Shown one piece after another: positions 7,725-15,546 of a stretch of 50,248 bases of DNA. Position 1 is the stretch's first letter; every line of letters starts with the position of its first letter. Below the pieces are notes generated by a model. That model did no database searches. It was not told where the DNA came from and saw only the letters and a list, made by a program, of their open reading frames with translations. Source of the DNA: Oscillospiraceae bacterium (GTDB taxonomy: Bacteria; Bacillota; Clostridia; Oscillospirales; Ruminococcaceae). Location: positions 1 through 50,248 of the forward strand of contig JAFXIC010000028.1 in assembly GCA_017533485.1 (NCBI GenBank), given 5' to 3'. The translations under genes and the position numbers were made by a program.

Positions 7725-7741
7725 AAAAAGGAAAATGAAAA

Positions 7742-7780
7742 CCGCCGCAGTCCGTGAGGGGAATGCGGCGGAAATTTTAT
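7742..7780 (+). terminator. Terminator of the Spo0A-like gene
   Basis: CCGCCGCA (7742-7749) pairs with TGCGGCGG (7764-7771), followed by AAATTTTAT. Confidence 0.65.
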
Positions 7781-7793
7781 ATAGGGGAAAAGA

Positions 7794-7836
7794 AAAAGGA
7801 CTGTACTTCGCAGCTGCGAGATACAGTCCTTTTTTG
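7794..7836. terminator. Bidirectional terminator at the tRNA-Ser pair
   Basis: A long hairpin pairs AAAGGACTGTA with TACAGTCCTTT, with an inner CGCAGCTGCG dyad. T-runs lie on both sides. On the minus strand it ends the tRNA-Ser transcript. Confidence 0.8.
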
Positions 7837-7924
7837 GCGGAGAAGGAGGGATTTGAACCCTCGCGACCCTTTCGAGCCCTACTCCCTTAGCAGGGGAGCC
7901 CCTTCACCACTTGGGTACTTCTCC
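7835..7924 (-). tRNA. tRNA-Ser (anticodon GCT)
   Basis: A class II tRNA with a long variable arm. Acceptor GGAGAAG pairs with CTTCTCC, the anticodon stem CTCCC/GGGAG holds a loop with GCT (reads AGC/AGU), and CCA is encoded. It is transcribed with the second tRNA-Ser from a shared promoter. Confidence 0.95.
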
Positions 7925-7952
7925 AAGGTGAATGCAATCCGTCGAATTAGAA

Positions 7953-8041
<89 letters not shown>

Positions 8042-8060
8042 GTCCGGATTCAGCTTTATT

Positions 8061-8089
8061 ATTATATCACATACAAATTGATTTGTCAA
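8061..8089 (-). promoter_or_regulatory. Promoter of the tRNA-Ser pair
   Basis: A perfect consensus on the minus strand: TTGACA (8084-8089), 17 bases, TATAAT (8061-8066). Confidence 0.9.
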
Positions 8090-8121
8090 GGCTTTTTCAA
8101 AAATAATTTGGGTAAAAAAGA

Positions 8122-8156
8122 AAAATGCGGAATCCCGTAGAGAGATTCCGCATTGT
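8122..8156 (-). terminator. Terminator of fba
   Basis: AATGCGGAATC (8124-8134) pairs with GATTCCGCATT (8144-8154). The minus strand continues into a T-rich run. It lies 11 bases after the fba stop codon. Confidence 0.85.
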
Positions 8157-8166
8157 TTTCAGTCAA

Positions 8167-9030
8167 TTAAGCCTTGCCGACGGAACCGAAGAGCTCCATC
8201 TTTTCTCTGACAGTTGCCTTGATTGCTTCGACGCCGGGAGCGAGAAGCTTTCTGGGATCAAAGCCCTTGCCCTGGAGATCCTTGCCCTCTTCGACATACT
8301 TTCTTGTCTCAGCAGCGAAAGCGAGCTGGCATTCGGTGTTGACATTGATCTTTGCAACGCCGAGAGAGATTGCCTTCTGGATCATGTCAGCAGGGATACC
8401 GGTACCGCCGTGGAGAACGAGCGGCATATCGCCGACCTTTTCCTTGACAGCAGCGAGGGTCTCAAAGCTGAGGCCTTCCCAGTTTTCCGGATATTTGCCG
8501 TGGATATTGCCGATGCCGGCAGCGAGCATGGTAACGCCGAGATCAGCGATTGCCTTGCACTCGTCGGGATTCGCACATTCGCCCTTACCGATGACGCCAT
8601 CTTCTTCACCGCCGATGGAACCGACCTCAGCTTCGAGGGAGATGCCCAGTACATCACAGGTGTTTACGAGCGCGGTAGTCTTTGCGATATTTTCCTCGAT
8701 CGGGTAGTGGGAGCCATCGAACATGATGGAAGAGAAGCCGGCGTTGATGCAGGCCTTTGCGCCTTCAAAGGAGCCGTGGTCGAGGTGGAGCGCAACCGGA
8801 ACGGTGATGCCGAGCTCATTGATCATGCCCTTAACCATACCGACGATTGTGGTATAGCCGCACATATACTTGCCTGCGCCTTCGGACACACCGAGGATAA
8901 CAGGGGAGTTGAGTTCCTGAGCCGTCAGCAGAATTGCTTTGGTCCATTCGAGATTGTTGATGTTGAACTGACCGACAGCATACTTGCCCTCTCTGGCCTT
9001 GTTCAGCATTTCTTTTGCAGATACCAGCAT
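8167..9030 (-). CDS. fba: Class II fructose-1,6-bisphosphate aldolase
   Basis: A 287-residue, zinc-dependent glycolytic enzyme that splits fructose-1,6-bisphosphate into dihydroxyacetone phosphate and glyceraldehyde-3-phosphate, and runs the reverse in gluconeogenesis. HLDHGS carries catalytic Asp84 and zinc ligand His85; further ligands are His178 (NIHGKY) and His207 (VLHGGTG). The phosphate-binding end KINVNTE is present. The length matches the family. The start has a strong AGGAGG. The gene uses a narrow, strongly biased set of codons compared with its neighbours, as expected for a highly expressed enzyme. It is monocistronic, with its own promoter and terminator. Confidence 0.96.
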   Translation of the reverse strand: MLVSAKEMLNKAREGKYAVGQFNINNLEWTKAILLTAQELNSPVILGVSEGAGKYMCGYTTIVGMVKGMINELGITVPVALHLDHGSFEGAKACINAGFSSIMFDGSHYPIEENIAKTTALVNTCDVLGISLEAEVGSIGGEEDGVIGKGECANPDECKAIADLGVTMLAAGIGNIHGKYPENWEGLSFETLAAVKEKVGDMPLVLHGGTGIPADMIQKAISLGVAKINVNTECQLAFAAETRKYVEEGKDLQGKGFDPRKLLAPGVEAIKATVREKMELFGSVGKA

Positions 9031-9099
9031 TATTTTTTCCTCCTAATTAGAGCTGCCGTGAGATGGCAGCAGACTCATTTGGTGGATTTCACCTTAACT

Positions 9100-9128
9100 A
9101 TTATACATGATTCCGTCAAAAAAAGCAA
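9100..9128 (-). promoter_or_regulatory. Promoter of fba
   Basis: On the minus strand TTGCTT (9123-9128), 17 bases and TATAAT (9100-9105), about 70 bases upstream of the start codon. Confidence 0.75.
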
Positions 9129-9201
9129 GAGCAAATTGCGAATAAATGGCGGGAAAGGAATAGAATCATGCAAAAATCATAAAAATCGGGAGAAATTTGC
9201 T

Positions 9202-9229
9202 GTATAAGATTGCAGTTTGCGGACATACT
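9202..9229 (+). promoter_or_regulatory. Candidate sigma-F promoter of spoIIR
   Basis: GTATA (9202-9206) fits the sigma-F -35 pattern GYWTA. GGACATACT (9221-9229) fits the -10 pattern GGNNANANT at every fixed position. The spacer is 14 bases, against the usual 15. In Bacillus subtilis spoIIR is sigma-F dependent, so both position and sequence agree. Confidence 0.65.
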
Positions 9230-9265
9230 GAAAATTACCAAAATATAGAAAGAGGGCATAAACGT

Positions 9266-9958
9266 ATGCGAATCAGAAAAAAAGCGATGACACTTATGGT
9301 AGTTGTGCTGTTAGGGATTGTGATCGGGAGTCTTGCGGTGACGGAGCATCGGCTGACGCGGCTGGAGAACGGGGTATTGCGGCTGCATATACTGGCGGAT
9401 TCGGATGCTGCGGCGGACCAGGCAGATAAGCTTGCGGTACGGGATGCACTGCTTGCACGCGCCGGAGAATGGATGTATCACGCGGATACACAGGCAGAAG
9501 CGGTAAAGGAACTGGAGGCGAATCTTTCAGAGATGGAAGAGATTGCGCAGGAAACCTTGCGGAAACGCGGAAGTGAAGCGGGTGTTCGCGCAATGGTTTG
9601 CGAAACAGAATTTCCGGTGCGAACCTATGGGAGCGTGACGCTGCCGGCAGGTACGTATCAGGCGCTTCGGGTAGAAATCGGAACGGGAAGCGGAAGGAAC
9701 TGGTGGTGTGTGATGTATCCGTCGCTGTGTGTTCCCGCCGCAGGCTGTGAACGGACGGAAACGGATACGGAGCTGATGCATGATACATTTGACGCCGGCG
9801 TATGTGATCTGGCGGAGCATCCGTCCCGTTACGAGGTGCGGCTGAAGTGCGTGGAAATCCTGCGGGGAATCCGGAAATATGTAGCGCAGCAGTTTGAAGG
9901 CACGGATCAGGAGAATGGGATGGAAAGCGATACGGAAGGGTTGGAAAACAGCAATTAA
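9266..9958 (+). CDS. spoIIR: Stage II sporulation protein R
   Basis: A 230-residue secreted signalling protein made in the forespore. In known spore formers it crosses to the intermembrane space and triggers SpoIIGA to process pro-sigma-E in the mother cell. An N-terminal membrane or signal segment (about 9-26) is followed by the family signature LRLHILADSD and DQADKLAVRDALL, and later the aromatic-rich GSGRNWWCVMYPSLC. ATG 9266 is preceded by AGAAAGAGGG; a longer upstream reading frame would begin inside the promoter. A sigma-F-like promoter is placed about 36 bases upstream. The last 20 residues are acidic and poorly conserved. Confidence 0.92.
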   Translation: MRIRKKAMTLMVVVLLGIVIGSLAVTEHRLTRLENGVLRLHILADSDAAADQADKLAVRDALLARAGEWMYHADTQAEAVKELEANLSEMEEIAQETLRKRGSEAGVRAMVCETEFPVRTYGSVTLPAGTYQALRVEIGTGSGRNWWCVMYPSLCVPAAGCERTETDTELMHDTFDAGVCDLAEHPSRYEVRLKCVEILRGIRKYVAQQFEGTDQENGMESDTEGLENSN

Positions 9959-9986
9959 ATATTGTGCAAACCGCTTAAATATCGAC

Positions 9987-10026
9987 AAAAAAAGAGAAAT
10001 TATTTAGTAAGGTACTCTTTTTTTCA
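9987..10026 (+). terminator. Weak terminator of spoIIR
   Basis: An A-rich arm with GAG (9987-9996) pairs with CTCTTTTTTT (10015-10024). The stem is AT-rich and its loop long, so termination may be partial. Confidence 0.5.
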
Positions 10027-10035
10027 GAATAGGGC

Positions 10036-10064
10036 TTGCCAAATAAACAAAAGTAGTGTAAAAT
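10036..10064 (+). promoter_or_regulatory. Promoter of efp
   Basis: TTGCCA (10036-10041), 17 bases, TAAAAT (10059-10064). The rest of the spoIIR-efp gap holds only the weak terminator. Confidence 0.7.
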
Positions 10065-10120
10065 GAATGTATATCGAAATGGACAGTCAGACTGTCTGGA
10101 TTATATGGAGGTTAAAGTAT

Positions 10121-10678
10121 ATGATTTCTGCAGGCGATTTTCGCAACGGTATGACATTTGAGATGGACGGCCAGGTTGTTCAGGTCGTTGAGTTCCAGCA
10201 CGTAAAGCCCGGTAAGGGTGCCGCATTCGTGCGTACCAAGTATAAGAATGTCATCACCGGTGCTGTTGTTGAAACATCGTTCAACCCGACCGCAAAGTTC
10301 CCGACCGCATATGTTGAGCGCAGAGATATGCAGTACAGCTACAATGACGGCGATCTGTATTATTTCATGGATATGGAAACGTATGAGCAGGTTCCGATCA
10401 GCAAGGATATCCTTGGTGACAGCTTTGCATTCGTAAAGGAAGAAATGGAAGTCAAGGTTCTGTCCTATAAGGGCAAGGTATTCGGCGTTGAGCCGCCGTT
10501 CTTTGTTGAGCTTCAGGTTACAAAGACCGATCCCGGCTTCAAGGGCAACACCGCAACCAACGCAACCAAGCCTGCAATTGTGGAAACAGGCGCAGAGATT
10601 AAGGTTCCGCTGTTCATCGACGAGGGCGATATGATCCGTATTGATACCCGTACCGGTGAATATATGGAGCGTGCATAA
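10121..10678 (+). CDS. efp: Elongation factor P
   Basis: A 185-residue translation factor that binds between the P and E sites and helps ribosomes through polyproline stretches. Three beta-barrel domains are recognisable. The loop that reaches the peptidyl-transferase centre is [10 protein letters not shown] with Lys32, the residue modified in many bacteria. The C-terminal domain ends with the family pattern [15 protein letters not shown]. The start ATG 10121 follows GGAGG by 7 bases; the 18 residues encoded upstream in frame are not part of EF-P. No modification enzyme (epmA/B, earP, ymfI) is seen nearby. Confidence 0.97.
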   Translation: MISAGDFRNGMTFEMDGQVVQVVEFQHVKPGKGAAFVRTKYKNVITGAVVETSFNPTAKFPTAYVERRDMQYSYNDGDLYYFMDMETYEQVPISKDILGDSFAFVKEEMEVKVLSYKGKVFGVEPPFFVELQVTKTDPGFKGNTATNATKPAIVETGAEIKVPLFIDEGDMIRIDTRTGEYMERA

Positions 10679-10742
10679 TCTTAATTTCACGAATCAAACT
10701 ACGGAGTTTAGCTGTACAGCATCGGAAAGGATGGAAAAACGC

Positions 10743-11225
10743 ATGAAACTGACTGAAAAGATCGCTTATATGAAGGGTATGCTTGACGGCATGGAGCTGG
10801 ACACCAGCACAAAGGAAGGCAAGGCGATTGCCCAGATGGCTGAGGTCATGGAGGAAATGGCGGTTTACATTGATGATTTACAGTCCCAGCTGGATGAAGT
10901 CACCGAGCTTTGCGACATTCTCGACGAAGACCTCGGCGCAGTAGAGGAAGATCTTTATTGTGACGATGATGACTTCGATTTAGGATCTGTCATTGATCCG
11001 GATGATATTGATTATCTCGGAGAGGAAGAAGATGATCCGCAGTACGAAGTACAGTGCCCGACCTGCGGCGATACCATCATCATCGACGAAACCATCCTCG
11101 AAGAAGGCAGCATTACTTGTCCGGGCTGTGGGGAAACACTCGATTTTGACTATGATACGATTGTTCCCAGCATTGCCGAGGATGAGGACGAAGAAGTGGA
11201 AGCGGAAAGCTCCACGGAAGCATAA
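10743..11225 (+). CDS. Acidic zinc-ribbon protein with CD1247-like N-terminal domain
   Basis: A 160-residue protein with a helical N-terminus (1-70: MKLTEKIAYMKGMLDGMEL) like that of the CD1247 family found in Clostridia. A very acidic linker follows (about 70-100, many Asp). A zinc ribbon with CPTCG and CPGCG (about 106-133) comes next, and then an acidic tail. The function is unknown; such proteins often follow efp in Clostridia, which suggests a translation or RNA polymerase link, but this is inference. I chose the second ATG (10743) because GGAAAGG lies 12 bases before it and directly abuts the first ATG at 10731. Confidence 0.75.
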   Translation: MKLTEKIAYMKGMLDGMELDTSTKEGKAIAQMAEVMEEMAVYIDDLQSQLDEVTELCDILDEDLGAVEEDLYCDDDDFDLGSVIDPDDIDYLGEEEDDPQYEVQCPTCGDTIIIDETILEEGSITCPGCGETLDFDYDTIVPSIAEDEDEEVEAESSTEA

Positions 11226-11258
11226 TATCTGATATTTAAACATACGATTGTTTGTATA

Positions 11259-11374
11259 TGTTTCAGGGCGAGGTGAAATTCCTCACCGGCGGTGACAGTC
11301 CGCGAGCCGGTATTGATCGGCATGAATCGGTGAAATTCCGATACCGACGGTATAGTCCGGATGGAAGAAACGAA
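11259..11374 (+). ncRNA. FMN riboswitch (RFN element)
   Basis: The conserved FMN-aptamer blocks are all present in order: AGGGCGAGGTGAAATTCCTCACCGG-type start (11265 onwards), GACAGTCCGCGAGC, GGTGAAATTCCGATACCGAC, and AGTCCGGATGGAAGAAAC at the end. GTTTC (11260-11264) pairs with GAAAC (11367-11371) to close the outer stem. It controls ribU: FMN binding should favour the terminator that follows. Confidence 0.96.
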
Positions 11375-11407
11375 TGGTACATACATAGGATACGTATGGT
11401 ACGATCG

Positions 11408-11443
11408 TACACCCATGAGCAGATCATGGGTGTATTTTTTTAT
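11408..11443 (+). terminator. Expression-platform terminator of the FMN riboswitch
   Basis: An 11-bp stem TACACCCATGA (11408-11418) with TCATGGGTGTA (11424-11434) is followed by TTTTTTTA. It stands between the aptamer and the ribU ribosome site, so this is transcription attenuation. Confidence 0.88.
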
Positions 11444-11462
11444 ATTGGAAAGGAGAACTATT

Positions 11463-12116
11463 ATGTCCGGTAACACAAACAGTAAAATCAAGAAGCTCTC
11501 TGTCCTTGCGATGATGAGCGCATTCGCCTGGCTCGCCATGTTTTTTCTGAAATTCCCTGTGGTGAGCTTTCTGAAGTATGAGCCGAAGGATATCTTTATC
11601 GTGCTTTCGGGCTTTCTTTATGGACCGCTTGCGGCAGGCGCAGTTGCGCTGGTCACAGCGTTGTTGGAATTGCCCGTCAGCTCAACCGGCGTGATTGGTA
11701 TGGTGATGAATTTTCTGTCGAGTGCATCGTTTGCGTGTATTGCGTCATTTATCTACCAGCGGAAAAAGAGTCTGCTTGGGGCAATTCTCGGATTGCTGTC
11801 GGGTATGGCATTCATGACAGTCGCGATGCTGCTCTGGAATTATCTGATTACGCCGCTTTATATGCATATTCCGCGTACAGAAATTGTACCGATGCTGACG
11901 GCAGTTTTCTTGCCGTTCAACCTTTTGAAATCCGGAATCAATGCCGCAGTCACGATGCTGCTCTATCGCCCGTTTGTACAGATTTTACAGCAGGCAGGTA
12001 TGGCACCGAAAACGAATGAAAAGGAAGAGAAAAAGAGTCATCTGATTCTCGCGTTTCTGAGCTGTTGTGTCATTCTCGGTGTATGTATCTGGATTGTGAT
12101 CCGACTGAACGCGTAA
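11463..12116 (+). CDS. ribU: Riboflavin ECF transporter S component RibU
   Basis: A 217-residue membrane protein that binds riboflavin outside the cell and imports it with the shared EcfT and two EcfA ATPases encoded elsewhere. The N-terminal LSVLAMMSAFAWLAMF contains the AxxxA helix face that docks on EcfT. Pro-rich KFPVVSFLKYEPKDIFIVLSG and LSSTG-type loops are typical of RibU, and about six membrane helices are visible. The C-terminus carries an extra basic segment and a final hydrophobic helix (about 195-213). The upstream FMN riboswitch fixes the substrate. ATG 11463 follows AAAGGAG. Confidence 0.95.
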   Translation: MSGNTNSKIKKLSVLAMMSAFAWLAMFFLKFPVVSFLKYEPKDIFIVLSGFLYGPLAAGAVALVTALLELPVSSTGVIGMVMNFLSSASFACIASFIYQRKKSLLGAILGLLSGMAFMTVAMLLWNYLITPLYMHIPRTEIVPMLTAVFLPFNLLKSGINAAVTMLLYRPFVQILQQAGMAPKTNEKEEKKSHLILAFLSCCVILGVCIWIVIRLNA

Positions 12117-12144
12117 AATCCGGCACAGTTTTTGGGAAAAGGTC

Positions 12145-12173
12145 TTTTCAAGTGAAAAGAAATGTGGTATAAT
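12145..12173 (+). promoter_or_regulatory. Promoter of the ACT/UPF0210 operon
   Basis: TTTTCA (12145-12150), 17 bases, TATAAT (12168-12173) with a good -10 but modest -35. Confidence 0.65.
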
Positions 12174-12251
12174 AAAGAGAATACCGTATGAGCTATATAT
12201 CATCCAACGCTCGATGCGGCGTCCTATCAAACTATCAGGGAGGAATTTGTT

Positions 12252-12521
12252 ATGAAAGCAGTTATTACAGTAATTGGCCACGATACCGTTGGTATTTTGC
12301 ATAAGGTCAGCGGAATCTGTGCGGAATGCAATGCCAATGTGACCGAGGTGACACAGAGCGTCCTGCAAGATCTCTTTGCGATGTTCATGCTGGTTGATAT
12401 CCGGAATCTCAACTGTGATTTTTCCGAACTTTCGGCGAAGCTGAGCGCACTCGGCAAGGAGCTGGATCTTTCGATTCATGCGATGCACGAAGATATCTTT
12501 AATTCGATGCATCGAATCTGA
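12252..12521 (+). CDS. ACT domain protein (UPF0237 family)
   Basis: An 89-residue single ACT domain with the fold pattern VITVIGHDTVGILHKVSGICAE. ACT domains bind amino acids and act as regulatory units. UPF0237 proteins are regularly encoded just before a UPF0210 protein, as here (15 bases apart). In streptococci the relative GcvR-like proteins affect amino-acid metabolism, but the ligand here is unknown. GGGAGG precedes the start. Confidence 0.9.
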   Translation: MKAVITVIGHDTVGILHKVSGICAECNANVTEVTQSVLQDLFAMFMLVDIRNLNCDFSELSAKLSALGKELDLSIHAMHEDIFNSMHRI

Positions 12522-12536
12522 GTGAGGAGGGGTATC

Positions 12537-13895
12537 ATGCTCAATACATCGGATATTCTGGAAACGATACGTATGATTCAGGACGAATGTCTGGACATTC
12601 GAACGATTACGATGGGAATATCCCTGCTGGACTGCTGCGGCGAGGATATGAACCGTGTCTGTGAAAAAGTATATGATAAGATTACGACAAGAGCAGAAAA
12701 GCTGGTTGCGGTCGGGGAGCAGATTGAAACGGAATATGGTATTCCGATTATCAATAAGCGTATTTCGATTACACCGGCAGCGATGCTTTGTGCGGCAGCA
12801 AAAGGCGGAGATCCCGTCCTTCTGGCACGTACCTTACAGCGTGCCGCAGAAACAACCGGAGTGAATTTCATCGGCGGTTTTTCCGCATTGGTACATAAGG
12901 GCTTTAGTGCGGGAGATGAAGCACTGATCCGTGCGATTCCGCAGGCGCTTTCGGAAACAACAAATCTCTGTGCATCGGTCAACGTCGGTTCAACGAAAGC
13001 CGGCATCAATATGGATGCAGTAAAGCTGATGGGAGATGTGATACTGGAAGCGGCGGAGCTGAGCCGGGAACAGAACTTCATGGGGCCGGCAAAGCTTGTT
13101 GTTCTCTGCAATGCGCCGGAGGATAATCCGTTTATGGCCGGTGCATTTCATGGAGTCGGAGAGCCGGATTGCGAGATTCATGTCGGTGTATCCGGACCGG
13201 GCGTTGTCCGTTCGGCAATCGAAAAGTATCCGGATGCGACAATGGATAAGCTTGCGGATATTATTAAGCGCACCGCCTTTAAGATTACCCGTATGGGCCA
13301 GCTTGTCGGTACACGTGCATCCGCGATGCTGGGCGTACCGTTCGGGATTGTAGACCTGTCGCTTGCGCCGACACCGGCCGTCGGAGATTCGGTTGCGCAT
13401 ATTCTGGAGGGCATGGGACTCTCGGTCTGCGGAATGCACGGAACGACCGCAGCGCTTGCAATGCTCAATGATGCAGTCAAGAAAGGCGGTGTCATGGCGT
13501 CATCGAGTGTCGGCGGACTTTCGGGCGCATTCATTCCGGTGTCGGAGGATGCGGGCATGATTGATGCGGCAGTATCGGGCGTACTGACGCTGGAGAAGCT
13601 GGAAGCGATGACAGCAGTCTGTTCGGTAGGATTGGATATGATTGTCATACCGGGTGACACGCCGTCCTCGACGATTTCCGCAATCATAGCGGATGAAGCA
13701 GCAATCGGCATGGTAAATAATAAGACGACCGCAGTCCGAGTGATTCCTGCAATCGGGAAAAAGGAAGGCGATATGCTGGACTTCGGCGGATTATTCGGAA
13801 GCGGCCCTGTGATGCCGATTCGCCGCGAGAGCGCAGAAAAACTGATTGCACGCGGCGGAAGAATACCTGCACCGATGCATAGCGTGAAAAACTGA
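12537..13895 (+). CDS. PFL-family UPF0210 (DUF711) protein
   Basis: A 452-residue cytoplasmic protein with the family features near the start ([27 protein letters not shown]). The end is glycine-rich ([15 protein letters not shown], then [14 protein letters not shown]). The fold resembles pyruvate formate-lyase without the radical machinery, and no catalytic role is established. Linkage with the ACT protein implies that the two act together, possibly with the ACT protein sensing an amino acid. ATG 12537 is set by GAGGAGG 7 bases upstream. Confidence 0.9.
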   Translation: MLNTSDILETIRMIQDECLDIRTITMGISLLDCCGEDMNRVCEKVYDKITTRAEKLVAVGEQIETEYGIPIINKRISITPAAMLCAAAKGGDPVLLARTLQRAAETTGVNFIGGFSALVHKGFSAGDEALIRAIPQALSETTNLCASVNVGSTKAGINMDAVKLMGDVILEAAELSREQNFMGPAKLVVLCNAPEDNPFMAGAFHGVGEPDCEIHVGVSGPGVVRSAIEKYPDATMDKLADIIKRTAFKITRMGQLVGTRASAMLGVPFGIVDLSLAPTPAVGDSVAHILEGMGLSVCGMHGTTAALAMLNDAVKKGGVMASSSVGGLSGAFIPVSEDAGMIDAAVSGVLTLEKLEAMTAVCSVGLDMIVIPGDTPSSTISAIIADEAAIGMVNNKTTAVRVIPAIGKKEGDMLDFGGLFGSGPVMPIRRESAEKLIARGGRIPAPMHSVKN

Positions 13896-13907
13896 ATGGA
13901 TAGAGAT

Positions 13908-13949
13908 GAAACGGAGCCTTCTGGAAAACGGAAGTCTCCGTTTCTTTTG
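13908..13949 (+). terminator. Terminator of the ACT/UPF0210 operon
   Basis: GAAACGGAG (13908-13916) pairs with CTCCGTTTC (13936-13944), followed by TTTT. Confidence 0.7.
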
Positions 13950-14007
13950 ATAGCATTCAGGCGAAAGAAATTTCCTCGAAGGCGAGAGCGGAAAGCATGG
14001 AAATCAC

Positions 14008-14036
14008 TTGACAATTGGTGGAAAGAGAGTTATAAT
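14008..14036 (+). promoter_or_regulatory. Promoter of the V-type ATPase operon
   Basis: Full consensus TTGACA (14008-14013), 17 bases, TATAAT (14031-14036), with an untranslated leader of about 105 bases before the first subunit gene. I see no riboswitch in the leader. Confidence 0.9.
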
Positions 14037-14149
14037 AAAAACGTATTGTGTATTGCTTTTTTTGATTTTTCAATGCAAAATGTGCTGTGGGTATCAAACT
14101 GGACTGATATCCGCAGAGAATCCCTTTCTCAACATAAGGAGTTGGTTAG

Positions 14150-14470
14150 ATGGATAATACGATTCGTATGCTGCTTGAGCTGGATCATTCTGCGGACCGC
14201 CGATTACAGGAATCTGCGGAAAGCTGTGCAAAAATGCTGGAGGACGCGAAACGGAAGGCTGCCGCACTCAATGAAGCGCGCAGCCATCAGACATCGGATG
14301 CGATTTTTGAATATGAGGAGCAGATGCGTGCGGATTCCGAGTCCCGGATCCAGCAGCTCCGCTCGGAATATAATACGCGCTCGGCGGATCTGGAGCAGCA
14401 GTTTGCGGCAAAGCGTGATGCATTGCTGACGTCGATGTATGCGGCAGTTTTTGCGGATGCGGAGGCATAA
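14150..14470 (+). CDS. V-type ATPase subunit G/H (peripheral stalk)
   Basis: A 106-residue, mostly helical, heptad-patterned protein rich in Glu, Arg and Ala (KMLEDAKRKAAALNEA). It is the first gene of the operon, where other Firmicutes encode NtpF. It should pair with subunit E to form the stator stalks that join the catalytic head to subunit I. Family assignment rests on size, coiled-coil character and location; such stalk proteins diverge fast. Confidence 0.75.
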   Translation: MDNTIRMLLELDHSADRRLQESAESCAKMLEDAKRKAAALNEARSHQTSDAIFEYEEQMRADSESRIQQLRSEYNTRSADLEQQFAAKRDALLTSMYAAVFADAEA

Positions 14471-14475
14471 AGCAT

Positions 14476-15528
14476 ATGGCAAATCAAACAAACCGTGCGA
14501 CCGTTGCATCCATTCGCTGTGTGTACGGGAAGCGGCTTCGCTGGACGGATTATCGTGATCTGATATCCATGCGGTCACTTTCGGAAGTTGTCAATTACCT
14601 GAAGAATTCGACTGCATATGGTGAATTTCTGCGTGATATCGAGCCGAACTTTGCACACCGGAGCCATCTGGAAACCGTATTGCAGCGTTCGATTTTTGAA
14701 CGGGATATGCATTTCTGTATGTTGGAGCAGCTTCATAAAACACCGTTTTTCCGTTTTTTTATTATGGATTATGAAGTGCAGGAGCTTTTAAAGGCGATAC
14801 AGTTTTTGGCGGATGATAATCACGGATATATTACCGAAATGGCGGCATGGCTGGCACCCTATACGATATTTCCGCTTGACCGTCTTGCACGCGCCAAATC
14901 CATTCCGGAGATTGTGGACGCGGTTGCACATACGCCGTATCATACTGTTTTGAAAACATTCTTTGCCGAGCATGACGCGGAGACAGATTTTACAGCCTGT
15001 GAAATTGCGATGCGCTCGCATTATTTAGAGAAGCTTCGGGAGGATGCGGGAAAGCTTGTCCACGGAAGCGATTGGGACGCGCTGAACCAGTGTATCGGGG
15101 AGCAGATTGACCTGATCAATCTCATCAACGCATACCGGCTCAAGAGTATGTTTCATACCGATTCCGAAACGCTGAAAAAGATGATGCTTCCGGTTCAGGG
15201 GAAACTTCCCGCGCGAATTCTCCAGCAGCTTTATGATGCACCGGACGCTGCTGCATTTCAGGAGATATTTAAAACAACGCGTTATGGGCGGATGCTGCGT
15301 TCGGGAACGAGTGATTTTGACCGCCAGCAGATGGAAAAGGCATTCCAGACTGTTCGTTGTCAGACCGCAAGGAATGCGCTTCATTTTTCCGGTCATGCTG
15401 CGGTGAGCCTATACGCCGTACATTTCTTGTTCCAAGTGGAAGTCAGAAATCTGATTACAATCATAGAGGGGATTCGGTATGGAAAATCGACTTCCTTTAT
15501 GCAGTCTCATTTGATTCTAGAATCTTAA
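14476..15528 (+). CDS. ntpC: V-type ATP synthase subunit C
   Basis: A 350-residue helical protein that forms the socket between the central rotor shaft and the membrane ring (also called subunit d in eukaryotes). Typical features are the early RCVYGKRLRWTDYRDL-like segment, and near the end the FQVEVRNLITIIEGIRYGK stretch that closely matches the family. The preceding gene ends 5 bases before it and supplies the GGAGG. Confidence 0.88.
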   Translation: MANQTNRATVASIRCVYGKRLRWTDYRDLISMRSLSEVVNYLKNSTAYGEFLRDIEPNFAHRSHLETVLQRSIFERDMHFCMLEQLHKTPFFRFFIMDYEVQELLKAIQFLADDNHGYITEMAAWLAPYTIFPLDRLARAKSIPEIVDAVAHTPYHTVLKTFFAEHDAETDFTACEIAMRSHYLEKLREDAGKLVHGSDWDALNQCIGEQIDLINLINAYRLKSMFHTDSETLKKMMLPVQGKLPARILQQLYDAPDAAAFQEIFKTTRYGRMLRSGTSDFDRQQMEKAFQTVRCQTARNALHFSGHAAVSLYAVHFLFQVEVRNLITIIEGIRYGKSTSFMQSHLILES

Positions 15529-15546
15529 AACTGAGGAGGTGTTGAG

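Noticed and set aside
8125-9207. Plus-strand open frame of 360 codons opposite fba
   Set aside because: It is the antisense of a highly expressed gene with biased codons, which keeps the opposite frame open. It has no ribosome site, and the protein has no recognisable pattern.
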